A stretch of 64,000 bases of DNA from Riptortus pedestris (lineage: Eukaryota > Arthropoda > Insecta > Hemiptera > Alydidae), in contig CM032228.1 in the NCBI GenBank assembly GCA_019009955.1, positions 177,505,001 through 177,569,000 of the forward strand. Reading direction: 5' to 3'. A program made the translations under genes and the position numbers. The notes beneath the pieces were generated by a model. The model made no database searches. It saw only the letters and a program-made list of their open reading frames with translations, and was not told the origin of the DNA. Shown in pieces: positions 1 through 12,577 of the stretch. Numbering within the stretch: the stretch's first letter is position 1; every line of letters starts with the position of its first letter.

Positions 1-63
1 TTTTATTTATTTACTAATCGTATTTAGAAAATTTATGGAGAAATAAGATCAGTACATCATACA

Positions 64-117
64 TGCAAGTGGGAAATCTGCTTAGTTTACGCAGCCCCTG
101 AGGGAGAAACTTTTTTG
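64..117 (+). mobile_element. Family H (Helentron-like) 3'-end fragment
   Basis: The segment holds the conserved 3' terminus of family H: GTGGGAAATCTGCTTAGTTT-type sequence, then ACGCAGCCCCTG and a short T-run. The rest of the element is missing or lies outside the window. The last half of the terminal hairpin is degraded (CTGAGGG instead of CTGCGTG), so this is a dead fragment. Confidence 0.7.
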
Positions 118-291
118 AAGTTTACGTTACAATAATTTAATTTTAAACAAAGCAGACATATTTATTACCTTCCATTAATTTTATCGAATATGTTTCCCTA
201 TTTGTGCTTTCAGAGAAATTGAATTCCGTTTAATTAAATTATATGAATCCATGTACCTCATTTTGGTTTTCAGGAATTTTTTTATATATAT

Positions 292-293
<2 letters not shown>

Positions 294-334
<41 letters not shown>

Positions 335-757
335 TATGTCTGTTACCGCTCTAGCGGTCGCAATTTTTGTTTAATCGTTACCAAACTCGATATTTAGTCG
401 TTTTATGTAAAAAGAAAGATCATGTTCATTAACGGCTGAAATCGGACTAGTGGGAGGGGGGGGGGTTAAGAGGGGAGGATTTTCGAAAATTTGAAATATC
501 TCCGTTACTATACGTCGGATCGAAAAATTGTACGTAATCAATCTTATTGCACATTAGATTTACTATAAATATTCTTATATACATGTATTCTCTATCTTGA
601 ATATTAACTAAGATATTTGCATTTTTATTAAATCGATGGCTAACGGACGAGAGTGACAATCCCGCCAAAAGCTCATTCGGCCGTTTCCTTGATTGCTCGG
701 TTCTTGTAAAATTTCTCTATTGTAAACCTTCACGTGGGAAATCTGCTTAGTTTACTA
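294..757 (+). mobile_element. Family H (Helentron-like) copy, 5'-truncated
   Basis: The copy begins in a (TA)n tract (294-331) and continues through the family core: the ACCGCTCTAGCGGT inverted repeat, the CAATTTTTGTTTAATCGTTACC block, the G-rich GGGAGGGGGGGGGTT tract, the TACGTCGGATCGAAAAATTG block, and the 3' subterminal repeat GTGGGAAATCTGCTTAG. The 5' half up to the microsatellite is not recognisable. The final hairpin is lost after TTTACT. It shares these blocks in the same order with the complete copies at 37.6, 44.5 and 63.2 kb. Confidence 0.8.
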
Positions 758-1944
758 GTGCACTTTGTTCACATAAAACAATCATTATCTGAATACCAAA
801 AAAAAAAAAAAAAAAAAAAAAAACGGCAAACATGACAACTGTGTAGAAACTTTAATCTTATAGTCTGTAATAATGGCACTCCTCAGTAGTCACCCAGTGG
901 TAAATAAATAGTAGTTCTAAGGTTTTTTTTTTTTTTTTTTATTTTTTTTATTTTTTTTTTTTTTTATTTATCCCATAAAATTATATCAAATAAAATTGGA
1001 TGGACCTGTTTAAACCAAACATTTGCAATTGTTTTGTCTTATTATTATATCGATTCTATTTCAGATCTATGTCATGTATTTTTATTTTGCTTATTATTTA
1101 AACAATATCAAATATTTTAGTATATACTGGAGAATTTTGTGAAATAATTCTGATGAAACTATGAATAATCTATCAAACTTTCAGAAACACAAACCTCTTT
1201 TGAAGAGGATATTTATTAATTTTTAACAACTGCTCAGCTGTTCATTGCAACTTTAAGCAAGTAACTTTCAATCATCATCAACAATTCTTGTTGAACGCGA
1301 AAACTTCCTAGCTATATTATTAACTAACTTCGTTTTTCTTGTCTCTATGACTGTGGCAAAAACATAATTGTTTTTAGGGTCACGTTAGTTCTTAAATTCG
1401 TCGTTGAAGCTTATTTTTTAATACTATTATAATTATTAATATGAAAATAATTATATTAAAATATCTGAAATACATTATTTATTATTATCAAAACAAAATA
1501 ATTAAGAAAGAAATCTAAAATTGCCCAAATCAGGAGTTTACCCTGAAAAGAATTAGAAATTAAATTATATTTAAAAAAATATAATACAATTTAGAAAATA
1601 TCTAAACACATATCATTCGTTCACATAATCGTTTTGTAGAACAGAGCTGTGTTATGATTACTTAAGCTAATTTATATTTGTGATAACTAACATCAATTAT
1701 AACTGAGTTTACATCAACAATTGTCAAGTTTGTTACACTAGTTTTAGAACTTAAAACTGACCTATATCAAAACTATTCAATCGAATTATAATATGAAAGT
1801 ATTACTTGTTATGACGTGAATAATATATTTATATATCGCCAAATCGCCAAGATGCGGGTGCTCCTTTATAAATAAATAAAATAAAATATTTATATTTATT
1901 ATTATAAATTATTATTTACAATTTTGGGAAGATTTGTTTTAAAT
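758..1944. other. AT-rich stretch without a recognised gene
   Basis: There is a long A-run near 799-823 and an interrupted T-run at 920-966, both compatible with old retroposon tails. No open frame of interest or known repeat was recognised in the rest. Confidence 0.5.
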
Positions 1945-2208
1945 TACCTTGTTCAGTCGTCTTTTAAATTAAATTTCCCGCGCTCGCCTAGTTCACAAAC
2001 CCGCCACACACATGCAGATCACCAAGGCTGTGGCCTACAGCGGAAACTAAGTTGCAGCTCAAGAAGGCACCGGCTGGTTTCAAGCGATACGTTTAGTCGG
2101 GCTTTGACTCTCTCAGGAGTCGTTTCTACGAACAAAAAAAAATAATAATAATAACTTTGAACTATAAAATATGAATTACGCCTAAAACAAAAAGAACGCA
2201 ATATATAA

Positions 2209-2516
2209 GACATGCCCGCTCAAGTTACAGTACAATGCATACCTGACTCACCGCCTGAGGAATCCATGGAAGCTGGCTCACAATTTTTCGTGAAAACGTT
2301 CTCAGCTGTATGAAATGTTAACTAAATAAAGAACTACAGAGTATTTGGGAATTAGAACCTGTCACTTCCGCCGCACCCAAATATTCTGTAGTTCTTTATT
2401 TAGTTAACATTTCATACAGCGGAGAACGTTTTCACAAAAGATTGTGAGCCAGCTTCGATGGATTCCTCAGGCGGTGAGTCAGGTATGCATTGTACTGTAA
2501 CTTGAGCGGGCATGTC
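2209..2516. repeat. Inner 141-bp inverted repeat of the foldback element
   Basis: The left arm begins GACATGCCCGCTC and the right arm ends GAGCGGGCATGTC. The arms differ at only a few positions over 141 bp and would form a long hairpin with a 26-nt loop. The arms are more similar to each other than the outer arms are, which suggests recent gene conversion or a younger nested insertion. Confidence 0.9.
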
Positions 2517-2814
2517 TTTTGAATAGTAAGGCGGATTTTCCCCGTTGAGGATTGCTCAGTGCGGCGACGACGTATGTGCGTCTTGCGGATGGTCTTGCCC
2601 TCGTTATCCTGGAATTCTGGGGCTAAACTGATGCGGCGCGGATAAGATGGGAGTCAACACTGCCCCAGGACACATCAACCCAAATTGGTCTTGAAAGCAA
2701 GAAGGCCACCTTTGGAGGGAAGAATGATAGAGGGAAGGGACCGGACTATACCGGGCCTAGCTTTGGGCAGAGAACATTTCTCATTTGAAGCGGTGTACAC
2801 ACTTAAAGTAGCGG

Positions 2815-2930
2815 AGAAACGACCCCGGAGGGGGCAAAGCCCCACTGCCCGTAGAAAAGACCCCTGAGAGCGTCAAAGCCCAACTGGCCGTAGAAACGAC
2901 CCCGAGAGAGTCAAAGCCCGACTAAACGTA
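2815..2930 (+). repeat. Tandem ~39-bp minisatellite, 3 copies, in the foldback element
   Basis: Three successive units share GAAACGACCCC..GAG..TCAAAGCCC.ACT..CGTA, with lengths of about 38 to 41 bp. The left outer arm carries only one equivalent unit (about 2092-2130, inverted), so the array expanded on the right side only. Confidence 0.75.
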
Positions 2931-3067
2931 TCGCTTGAAACCAGCCGGTGCCTTCTTGATCTGCAACGTAGTTTCCGCTGTAGGCCACAGCCTTGGTTAT
3001 CTGTGTGGCGGGTTTGTGAACTAGCCGAGCGCGGGAAATTCAATTTAAAAGACGACTGAACATACCT

Positions 3068-5487
3068 ATTACCGAATGTCTCTTTGTAAGGCTGGTGTGT
3101 CCATAACCTTGTGTAAGAACTATCCGGAACCACCTGTCTGGATTCAATGTTGTTTACAATACTGTAGGTTTCAGCTAATATATCATTTATGATCATAGAA
3201 TTTTATCCCCTCATACTAAGAGACAATGGGCGGCATATTGTTTTGTCCAGGCCAGTTTGTTTGACCTAAATAATATCAAATAATAAAACCAATTTAAATA
3301 AATTTTAAACAATAGATATTATTCAAATAATTTATATTTTAATTACTAAAGCATTATACGCAGACACTTCATTAATCCAGGCACGCTATAGGTTATTTTA
3401 TTATGATACACAGCCCCAAAAACATTTGTTGTCTTTCAATGGAAGCTCTGTATAAATAGACTTTTAATTCAAAGTTAGTAGTGAATGTTTAACCGTATTT
3501 GATTTTTTAGCTTATAAAAAAAATTGAATTAAGTAATTTGTACACTCCTAATACAGAGCTAGGACTAGTAGTATAAAAACAAGTAGCTTAATAAAATATA
3601 TTTTCATGTTATGGATTTGTTTCTAGTGTCATGAATAGGTTCTTATACATTTTCGGAATGCAAATGTATTCTCGTGGGTCTCATGGAATACTTGCTTCTC
3701 TTTGAAGAAAATATAACTCACATCTATATAAATAAAACTCACAGGTTTGTTTTATTTTCTATTTAAATTCGGCGGGGTTCAATTTGTTTCATGATTCTAA
3801 GAAATACGGCATGAAAATTGAAAATCTTGTCTATCTGTCTTTCAGCCTTTTTTTTTTTTTTTTTTACTGAATCCGTCAAAAAATAATAGTAGGATTTCTA
3901 TGAATTTTTATATCTAAGAAACAAATATCTCAAGGTACAACATAGGCTGTCTGAGAATTGGAATTTTCAATTAGGAGGAGAGGGTTTAATACGATTTCTA
4001 ATCACACTTTCATCAATAACATCGTTAACATTCGTATTATCAATGTATAAATGAAATGTATTTAGAGACATATTGTATTCGGAAGAAATACATAATAAGC
4101 ATTATTCACTTTTATAAATTTGAAAGTTTTAATTCCGACTTACGGACACCAAAAAAACTATTCGTGTTATATGAAAATGCCTAAATGGAAGTGTAATACC
4201 TCTGAAGAAAAATGTTTCTCAATCAAAAATCTTGTTGTTGAATATGACTGATTGATAGATATAATGCATCACAATATCTATATTTTCACGGGACACCATT
4301 TCTATTTCAACCCGTCAACGGAGGACTACGGCTAGTGTTAAATAAGTACTGTAATTGGGTACACGATCAACACAAAACTATTAGTTTTCAAGGTCAGAGA
4401 TACATTGAAAACAGTGATGAATAAAAAAAAAAAAAAAAGAGAAAGAAACTTATATTAAACATGGTGGTCTGAAAGATCTCATTGAGATATGCTTCAAAAG
4501 CAAAATAAACTAAAGTTTTAGGAGTAGCACGCACGAATGATCTAACTCCCTTCCCAACGGTTTATTGAATTTACACCTTCTGGGGAAGGCCCTGACTTCC
4601 GAATCACGTTGGCCCTCAGATATTCCGTTTGGATCAGCAACGTTTATAGATTTATTCTCTGATCTCGTCGAATTATATGGTTTATCATCAAGTTTGGCAC
4701 TGCTTCTAGTTTATAACACTTCAATTACTATGGGAATATTTTGTTTTATTTTTATACCAGTTAGGTTTTATTTTTTTCAACTCCAATTTTTGCAAACATA
4801 TCAGCTTTTCGGTGTGGATAGTCATTCACCTCTGACTGCTTAGTTGCAGTGTTATTATATCATCCCATGGATTTGTAGAAAAAAAGTGATTTTGTAAATA
4901 CATTACTTGAACTTTTCAAGGACTATTTTTTGAATTTTAAAAATATCTCAATAAAAAATAAACAAAAATTAAACATTTTTGTTCATGAAAAAATGTCTGG
5001 TCTTGTGTACTATTGTACATATAGTAAGAATGTTTTTTTTTCTGGGAAAAATGAGAATTAAATAATTAATTTACATAGGTTTTGGTGAAGCCTAACATAT
5101 ATATGAATCCGTAGAAACTATATTTCGATCTCACATGATGAATGTAATGAAGTTTATAACAATTGGTAGTAATTAATTAAAATTTTTATAATAGAGTACG
5201 CTTTATTGTATTAATGGAGTCTTAGAAAACATTTGGAATCACCAGTACCATATTAGAATATTTTTTAGTCAGTTCCTACTCACACGATTTTCAGGAAAAA
5301 CTGAGAAGATAAATGAGATCTGGTAAAAATGGAAACGTATTTTAAAACTGCATTGAATCTTGCAAGTATGAATGATATAAGGGGTGATAATTTGGTTTTG
5401 CACATACATTTTAATGGTTGTTGTAGTTCTATGGTTTTAATTAAAGTTTTTTTTTCATAAACTGACTAATTATTTACGAAATTAAGG
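3068..5487. other. AT-rich stretch without a recognised gene
   Basis: A T-run at about 3849-3866 and short A-runs are present. Open frames such as 4565-4843 have no recognisable domains and start codons of no particular context. Nothing further is supported. Confidence 0.5.
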
Positions 5488-5611
5488 TTTACTCCCTTAA
5501 CCAAATTGAGGTTGCATTCATGACCCAATTTTCGCAACATTACTTCAAATATCCATTGAGCCTAACTAGAACATGACGGAAACAAGGTCCATTCAGAATT
5601 ATAAATATATA

Positions 5612-6866
5612 TACTAGCTAAGGTACCCGGCTTCGCTCGGAATATAATGACTGCGTTGCTCGGGGAGTCTGAATAATGATTGTAATTTCTTTTGGCTTTA
5701 GAATGCACAATATTTTTACACTTTCCGTCTCAAGTCTTTACTTTAGTTACTACTAAAGCATACTTATGGAATTTTTGTCTCAAAGAATAAAAAAAAAAAA
5801 AAAAAAAAATATTAAGAAAAAATTAGTTCCTGATCAATCTCCCTCCCCATTGATCAAAATACTGTTTACAATATAAATCATAAATATGGACAGTATTTTT
5901 ATTACAAATTTTGCAAGAATACAAATTTATTTTCCCAAAAGCGATCCCTAGCACAACGATTGTATCTATTTTACGTATTTAATTACCATTATTAAAAATA
6001 CTCTAATATATATCTGAAAAATAAACTTTTTATACAGTGTAGTTCTTATTCATAGTCTATTATGTGTAACACATTATGCAATATTAATAATTAGCAGACA
6101 TATGGGTGAACCTTCCTACCACTTTTAACCCCCTTTCACATTGATTTATTTGAATAAACACGCTATATAATGTTTAGCTCTAGTTTAAAGCAAACGCCAT
6201 CATTACATTCAATTATTAAACATCATCTATCTACCTCTTCCGCCAAAGCCGACCCAAGTCGGCCGGATCAAAAGCCGGTCTGCCAGGAACCGACTGTGTT
6301 ATCTCCTCACAACTTCAGCTCCCACATCTTGTCCAAGTTCAACATTATTTGGTTTAAACTATTGTTATTATTATTATTTATTAACGTCCACTTTTTACAA
6401 CTCAGGCTAATCGGGACGGATTATCTACATGTTACCACCCTTTTCTAGCCAGGGTGGGACTAAGGATGTTATTTAATGAATTTCGTCACTAAATAATTTC
6501 CTTTGCCCAGGCAAGAATCGAACTCGCCACTCTAGGTTTTAACATGTGAAACTATTGTAATATCAGTTATTCTAAATATCAAAACATGGGAATGTTTTAA
6601 TAATTCAACTTTCTGGAAAGAACAAATAACTCTTACAAATATTATATAACTACAACTTAAATTAAATAATGTTAGGGGCGGAGATTTATAAGCTTCACAC
6701 TAATCCGAGTCATACTTAGAAATACCGCATACGTCTAAAAAAAATATCGTCATTTGACAGAGTATGCCATTATGAAAAAAGGTTTAGTGAAAACTTATCA
6801 ATCGGTTTATGCATTGAAAAGAAATATCGCGATTTTTCATTTCAGGCTTCCTTTGTAACCTTGTTC
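5612..6866 (+). mobile_element. Family C repeat (ACCCGGCTTCGC type), degraded
   Basis: It begins ACTAGCTAAGGTACCCGGC, identical to the start of the copy at 58.8 kb, directly after a TATATAT tract. Near 6674-6790 it matches 59.75-59.85 kb (GATTTATAA..CACTAATCCGA.TCATACTTAG). It ends near GAAATATCGCGATTTTTCATTTCAGGC, a family C module boundary. The 3' block is missing, so it is truncated. A SINE is inserted inside it. No protein is encoded. Confidence 0.65.
6364..6556 (-). mobile_element. tRNA-derived SINE, 5'-truncated
   Basis: Read on the minus strand, the segment contains the box-B-like GAGTTCGATTCTTGCCTGGG, then GCAAAGGAAATTATTTAGTG, TTAGTCCCACCCTGGCTAG and a tail rich in TTATTAATAATAA. 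The same order occurs at 53.9 kb. The 5' tRNA-like head with box A is absent, as expected for 5' truncation of a retroposon. Confidence 0.75.
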
Positions 6867-7239
6867 CTTTGTAATTGTGGTATTATCGTCAAAAACTCGA
6901 TATATAAGCGCTTTATGTAAAATTAACAATCAAGTTGATTAACAACTGAATTCGGACAGGGAAGAGGGGGGTTGAGAGGAGGGAAATTTTGAAAATTCAT
7001 AATATCTCTGCTAATTTAGTTGCTGTTATACAAGTATTTTCTGTATCATGAACTTGCAAGAGGTCATAAGTCACATTTCCACGCGGGAAACCTTTTTAGT
7101 TTACGCTGCCCCAACCTAACGGACTTTTAGCAGGCTTGTTAGTTTTCAGTCTTCAGTAAGTCACCACTCATACTAATTATCACATGAAGTAGCCGAGCCA
7201 CTAAACATCTCATATCCAACATAAATTTCAACTCCTCTT

Positions 7240-7290
7240 CGGTTGAAATGAGAATTCTGCTTAGTTTACGCAGCAATAGCGTGACGGACA
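7240..7290 (+). mobile_element. Family H 3'-terminus fragment
   Basis: The sequence AATTCTGCTTAGTTTACGCAG followed by CGTGACGGACATTCT matches the 3' end of family H. The hairpin loop is altered (CAATAG replaces CCCCTG). Only the terminus is recognisable. Confidence 0.6.
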
Positions 7291-7337
7291 TTCTCATTCT
7301 CTAGTTCATTATATTATTTTGTTATCTCATGTTTCTG

Positions 7338-7725
7338 CTTTTCAGCAATTTTTTCTTAAGGAAAATCAGCTATGGGTTTGTACTCATGATGCTATTTTCG
7401 AATAATTTCCTCAAATGAACATGTACATTCATATACTTATCTGTTATCGGTCGCAATTTTGGTTTGATCGATACTAAACCTGAGATATAAGCATTTCATG
7501 TAAAACTAAAGATCAGGTCGTAAAGGAATGAAATCATGGCCCCTCCCCCAGTTACTGAAAAAATCGATATCTCAATATACCTCCGTTATTATGAGCTTGA
7601 TCGAAAAATTTTATTTCTTCAAACTTACTGTAAATATAATGCCTATAAATTTATTTATATGTACTTTTTCTCTACCTTAAATGTTGATCTAGATATTTGC
7701 ATTTTTTAATTTCCAGCCTACAGTA
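7338..7725 (+). mobile_element. Family H copy without a TA microsatellite
   Basis: It starts TTTTCAGCAATTTTTTCTTAA and runs through AATCAGCTATGG, TACTCATGATGCTATTTTCG, GTTATCGGTCGCAATTTTGG and ATCGAAAAATT to AGATATTTGCATTTTT. At the position where other copies carry (TA)n there is only a short non-repetitive CATTCATATACTTATC. The 3' hairpin end is missing. This copy suggests the microsatellite is a derived expansion, not a required part. Confidence 0.75.
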
Positions 7726-9269
7726 AAACTCCACTTTTAGTCATCTCATGTTAACAATAAGCGAATGTATCATGAAAAGCCTTCTTCAAAGCTTAAATGC
7801 AAATATTTTTTTTTCAACAGATCTTTACTAGACGAGATACATATAACTGTGTTATGTATGATGACTTCATCAATTACTAACTATACGTTGAAATCTAGTT
7901 CCGACAACAAAGGATTTGGGAAAGAGTATCTCAGTGCATTATAGGGAACAAGAAGACTCAGTGCACTTTCAGGAAGTCCTAGTCAATGAATTAATTTTCT
8001 GGCCAATGCTCATAGTGTCATATAAGTTTAAAGTGAGGAAAGGAAGAGGGAATGGGAGGAAAAAAAAAACAGTTTTAGGACCACAGTGAAAAGGGTTTTC
8101 TGTAGTTGGAGAATCCCTTTATACTTGTCGCGTTCAGGGTCGAGTGTAAGAAGAGAGGGGAGAGGAACAGGGAAACTTTGCGCCCTCGAAGCTCAGGGGT
8201 GTAAATACGACCCAAATCAATACAAGAAACTTTTGGGTGGAATCGGATTGAATTCGCTCCAAGCCCTAACCCTTTTCCCAGGAGAGCTCTTCAAGAAATC
8301 CACACATTTTCTATATTCCCAAAGCCTAAGATAACCTTTATTGGGGTCTTGCAGTCTCAGCGACAAAAGAAATCAATTTAACAGCCTACAATGGGCCCTC
8401 GTTGGAGTTGGTACGAGACTTGTGAATAAGACAGTAACTGCTCTTTGATCCGATTATCTGAATAAGTTGAACAGCTCCTAATTCTTTCAAGGGTCGAGAT
8501 ACAAAGGTCCAATCGATGTAAATGTCTTATTTAAGAATTGTAGTATTTAACTTTTAATCAATGTAATTGCACGCTACAGTACTCATAGATACTTTTATAC
8601 AAAGTCCTACTTCGGAGGAAGAAGAATAAACAAATGACTAAATATTTAAATGGCATATAACTTCGTATTTTGCAAACAAATGTTTTACTGATCTCACAAT
8701 CTGTGTATTTTAGTCAAAACAAATATTATGTGACGTAATCAGAAGAGAATTTTAAACTAAAATTTCTTGAATGATTTCTACAATTTATAAAAGTAAAATG
8801 CTTTCTGAGTCCAGCTTAAGTCTTCTTTAGTTCGTAAGAGTTTTGAAGTTACTTGTACATTTCTTTTACTGATACATTATTTGTGTTAAGAGATTTTAAA
8901 TGAAATAATAAAAAAAAAAATCACACCATCTTCAGTTGCTGCTTTATCTTAGTGCAGACCACTCTTCTGCAATGCCACCCTATAACGTCACCCGCATTCT
9001 ATACCCTATTTCTTACGATGTGAGAAGACTATATACATACTTGAAATTTTAACTGGACGTGACATGTTTATTAAAAAGTTGGTTTCAATGAAAATTGAAG
9101 TAGAAATGGGGCTAACTGCTGACTAAAAACATTAAACAATATTATTAGCCTATTATTTAATTTAGGAAAACAATTAAGAATATTGAATTTTCAATAAAAT
9201 ATTTTTTATTTTATTTATGTTTTACAATTTCAGCGATTTTATTTATTCGTTATGAAAATGTCTCCTCTT
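7726..9269. other. AT-rich stretch without a recognised gene
   Basis: An open frame at 8086-8334 (+) encodes 82 residues rich in Ser, Arg and Leu with no recognisable motif, and is not supported as a gene. A purine-rich tract lies near 8037-8070. No known repeat was recognised. Confidence 0.5.
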
Positions 9270-9640
9270 CTTCTCCTAAGAAGAAGAGGAACTAAATGTT
9301 ATATCGATATTATATTTAGCATACGATATCGATTTACGGGAGCACACGTGGGTAGGAATGTTGTTATTTAATGATGTTAAATTATATTTTCTTAAGCTTC
9401 TTAATAACTTCACACTGTGATAGTCACATCTACCTTCTCCCCGACAATTTCGGCAATTAAAATCATCAAGTAAAATTGTGACCTGGGGTAGTTGAGATAC
9501 CAGATCTTCAAAGTGTTCACTATCAAAACTATCATTGGAAGAGATGTAGATGGAGCATAGAGTCACATTTTAATCGGCTGTAATCGCCACTGCCTGTAAG
9601 AAAGTGCGAATTTGTACATTTCCGAAGCTATTGTTTTACC
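9270..9640 (-). pseudogene. Relic of LINE AP-endonuclease domain (Jockey/R1-like)
   Basis: The minus strand encodes a fragment typical of apurinic-type endonucleases of insect non-LTR retrotransposons: a TLCSIYISSND segment, SQLPQVTILLDDFNCRN (the family norm is a GDFN motif) and LNNNIPTHVC..YNIDITF. A further piece, FLQAVAIT, lies upstream past an in-frame stop near 9570. The catalytic GDFN is changed to DDFN and no reverse transcriptase follows downstream, so it is a dead 5' fragment. Assignment to the Jockey group is by family resemblance. Confidence 0.75.
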
Positions 9641-11221
9641 CACAGCTTGCTGGCGGTAGTGCTAGATGTATGCTATAATTTTCCATTTCCCTTCATACAT
9701 TTCATCGGACCTTTTCTTAAATTGACATATGAAGAAAAATTTCCTAGTTCGCAAAATATGTAAAACATTGTAGCACTTCAAGAGAAATTCGCTAAAACAC
9801 AGTGTTTATTACTTATATAGAGCTTTATGAGCTCATAACTCCCCTCCAGTACTAGCGTGTATAAACCCTTTGTCTTCCGAGTCATTGTGTTACCGGATAT
9901 CCGGAATGTAGATGAAAAAATATGACCTCGGAAATTGTTATTTACTTTATACATGGTTTATTGAATTATGGCCGATTCCAACCAGACATTCAACATTTAT
10001 CGATGTTTGCTTAAACTCGATCACTAATGGATTTTACTAGTAGTAGTAGACTAAATTAGGTAGGTCCATCTGTTGAAATACTAAGTGAACATTACAAGGT
10101 GGTAACAATCTCAAGCATGGTGACACCAAATCAGCTGATTGAGATAACATCGGTACAATGGCTCTATTGATTAATGGAATGTACTATTCATACATTTTAA
10201 CTCTGCTTTCACGTTAACACCAATGGGCTTTTTTTATTAGTACTATGAATATTCTCTTTTATTTTCCTTTTAAATGTATTTTGCTCTTTATTATTACTTC
10301 ATCGGAATAAAACCAGTGATTAATATTAATTATATGATCCCTTAACGCAGTTTTGCTTTTAGGGAGGTGTTTAGGGTGATTCCTAAGTATTCGAGCTTTT
10401 ATAACCATATACTTGATTTACACTTAAACTTTGTATTTGCACGCTTAATGACCTTTAATTTGGGTTAAGTTAGTACCTTCTTATTTAAATATGCCAAGGC
10501 TATTATACCTGTATTATTTAGTCCATTTGATTTATTAGAATGGTACGTAAATGTATACAATATTTTAGTTATTAGTTTTTATTTATAGTTCATCCTATTT
10601 CGTCCATATTTTAACGCATGCGTTTATTCCTGAACTTTTTATTTCCATTTGATTTAGCTTCATTTTTCATAAAAATATGCATTGATCTTTGACCCAGTTT
10701 TCTTGCCTTTTCCTGTGCCCGATAATTTTCTTTATCTAGCCAACTTCTCATATCCCGTTTAGTGATATCATATTTTCTTCTTTTTATGAGTCTTGCGTCT
10801 GTGTGATCTTTGTTTTCATTTCTTACTGTCTTGAGTATTCAAATAATCTTATAATAAAATTAAACTTGCCGGGGTTAAAAATTTGTTTTCTTTGATTGAT
10901 TCTCTGTTCTCTTCCATTTTTGAGGAGCTGGATGGTGAAAGAATCTGGTAGCCCAGGTAAGAAAATGAAGTAAAACAAAGGCCTCGTTCCTTTACAGTTA
11001 TTTATTCTATGCGACAAAGAGCATTCAGAGCGTACGCTCCATCATTAGTGCCCTGCTCTTCACAAGGGTGCCACTGGACACCAAGGATTGCCTAAGTTTA
11101 TTTGAAATGTTTTGGCTTTGGTTTTTGAAGAACTGTCAATGTTGAATTTCATAAAGAATTGCTTCTTGATTTCCATGGGTGGGTTTGATAAAACTTAATC
11201 GTTCTGCTGAAGTTGTAATCC
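9641..11221. other. AT-rich stretch without a recognised gene
   Basis: I see no coding signal, no family H or C block and no long tandem repeat here. A short direct TAG triplet run occurs near 10040. Confidence 0.45.
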
Positions 11222-11905
<684 letters not shown>

Positions 11906-12577
11906 ATTCCATTTGAAATCTATTATTTATTAAGATAGGAATTAATTATACCTCTAATCAATTTAAATTATCTATCTATTCCATATACGTTTATGAGATT
12001 TATATTGAGGTGTTTATTATGAAAGATAGTAAGCAATGTGTCAATTGTATATTGAGATACACAAACACAATAACATCGAGCTCTCATGTACAAATCTGAA
12101 TAGTTTTAGTGTGAAAATGTATTGAAATATTGGTGATAGTAGAAGTTAGTTGTAAAGAGTATATGTTTCCTTGGAGCGGAGTCAGTATAAAGTTGGAGCC
12201 CAGGTGTGTAGCTGCATTGAACCTAAAGCCATACTATAAACATAGGTCACAGCCTCTTGCCAACTCTCCTCTCTCAATAGCGCCCTTCCCCTCAATACCT
12301 CCCAGGTAATTAATTGATCAGCTGTTTAATTTTAATGGACTTCCTCTTAAGTATAGAATGTGTATAGGTTCCTCTTGCAAAGCCCCTAAATAGGTCTGGT
12401 CCACTATTATTTTCTGTAGAAAAGTTTCTCTCACATATATGGAGAAATTGGGATAAAACATTCTTGAAAAATTAACTTTTTTTGGTGTTGTGAGTGAAGG
12501 ACTTTATATTCTACTGTGAAGGAGACTGACGTCTAATTTAGCTAGGCGAGTTTCTGAAGAAGCTCATTTCTGAGAAA
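11906..12577. other. Unannotated stretch between two family H copies
   Basis: I recognise no gene, RNA or repeat here. The sequence is AT-rich with a slightly more balanced segment near 12180-12400. Confidence 0.45.

Larger units (their letters stand above)
1950..3062. mobile_element. Foldback DNA transposon with nested palindromes
   Basis: The element starts TGTTCAGTCGTC and ends with its reverse complement GACGACTGAACA. It is flanked on both sides by TACCT (1945-1949 and 3063-3067), a 5-bp target-site duplication. The outer arms (about 1950-2130 and 2882-3062) are inverted copies of roughly 180 bp. A second, independent pair of arms (2209-2349 and 2376-2516) forms a 141-bp near-perfect hairpin with a 26-bp spacer. 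The right side between the two arm pairs is longer (2517-2881) and holds three tandem copies of a 38-41 bp unit. No transposase is encoded, so it is non-autonomous. TG..CA ends and a 5-bp duplication would fit an integrase-like (Ginger-type) superfamily, but this assignment is inference. Confidence 0.85.
5488..7128 (+). mobile_element. Old family H copy split by a family C insertion
   Basis: The left part (about 5488-5611) matches the family 5' half in order: CTCCCTTAA..ATTGAGGT, TCATGACCCAATTTTCG, ACTTCAAATATCCAT and GGTCCATTCAGAATTATA. The right part (about 6867-7128) resumes with the ACTCGATATATAAGCG block, the G-rich tract GGGAAGAGGGGGGTTGAGAG, and a degenerate 3' end (GCGGGAAACC..AGTTTACGCTGCCCC..CGGACTTTT). 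Between them lies a family C element that begins at the TATATATACTAGC junction. Confidence 0.7.

Noticed and set aside
1950..3062. TG..CA ends with a 5-bp duplication suggesting a solo LTR
   Set aside because: The two ends are inverted copies of each other over about 180 bp, which an LTR is not. A foldback DNA element fits better.
8086..8334. 82-residue plus-strand frame in a less AT-rich patch
   Set aside because: No motif, no splice or promoter context and no repeat homology. Its length is expected by chance.
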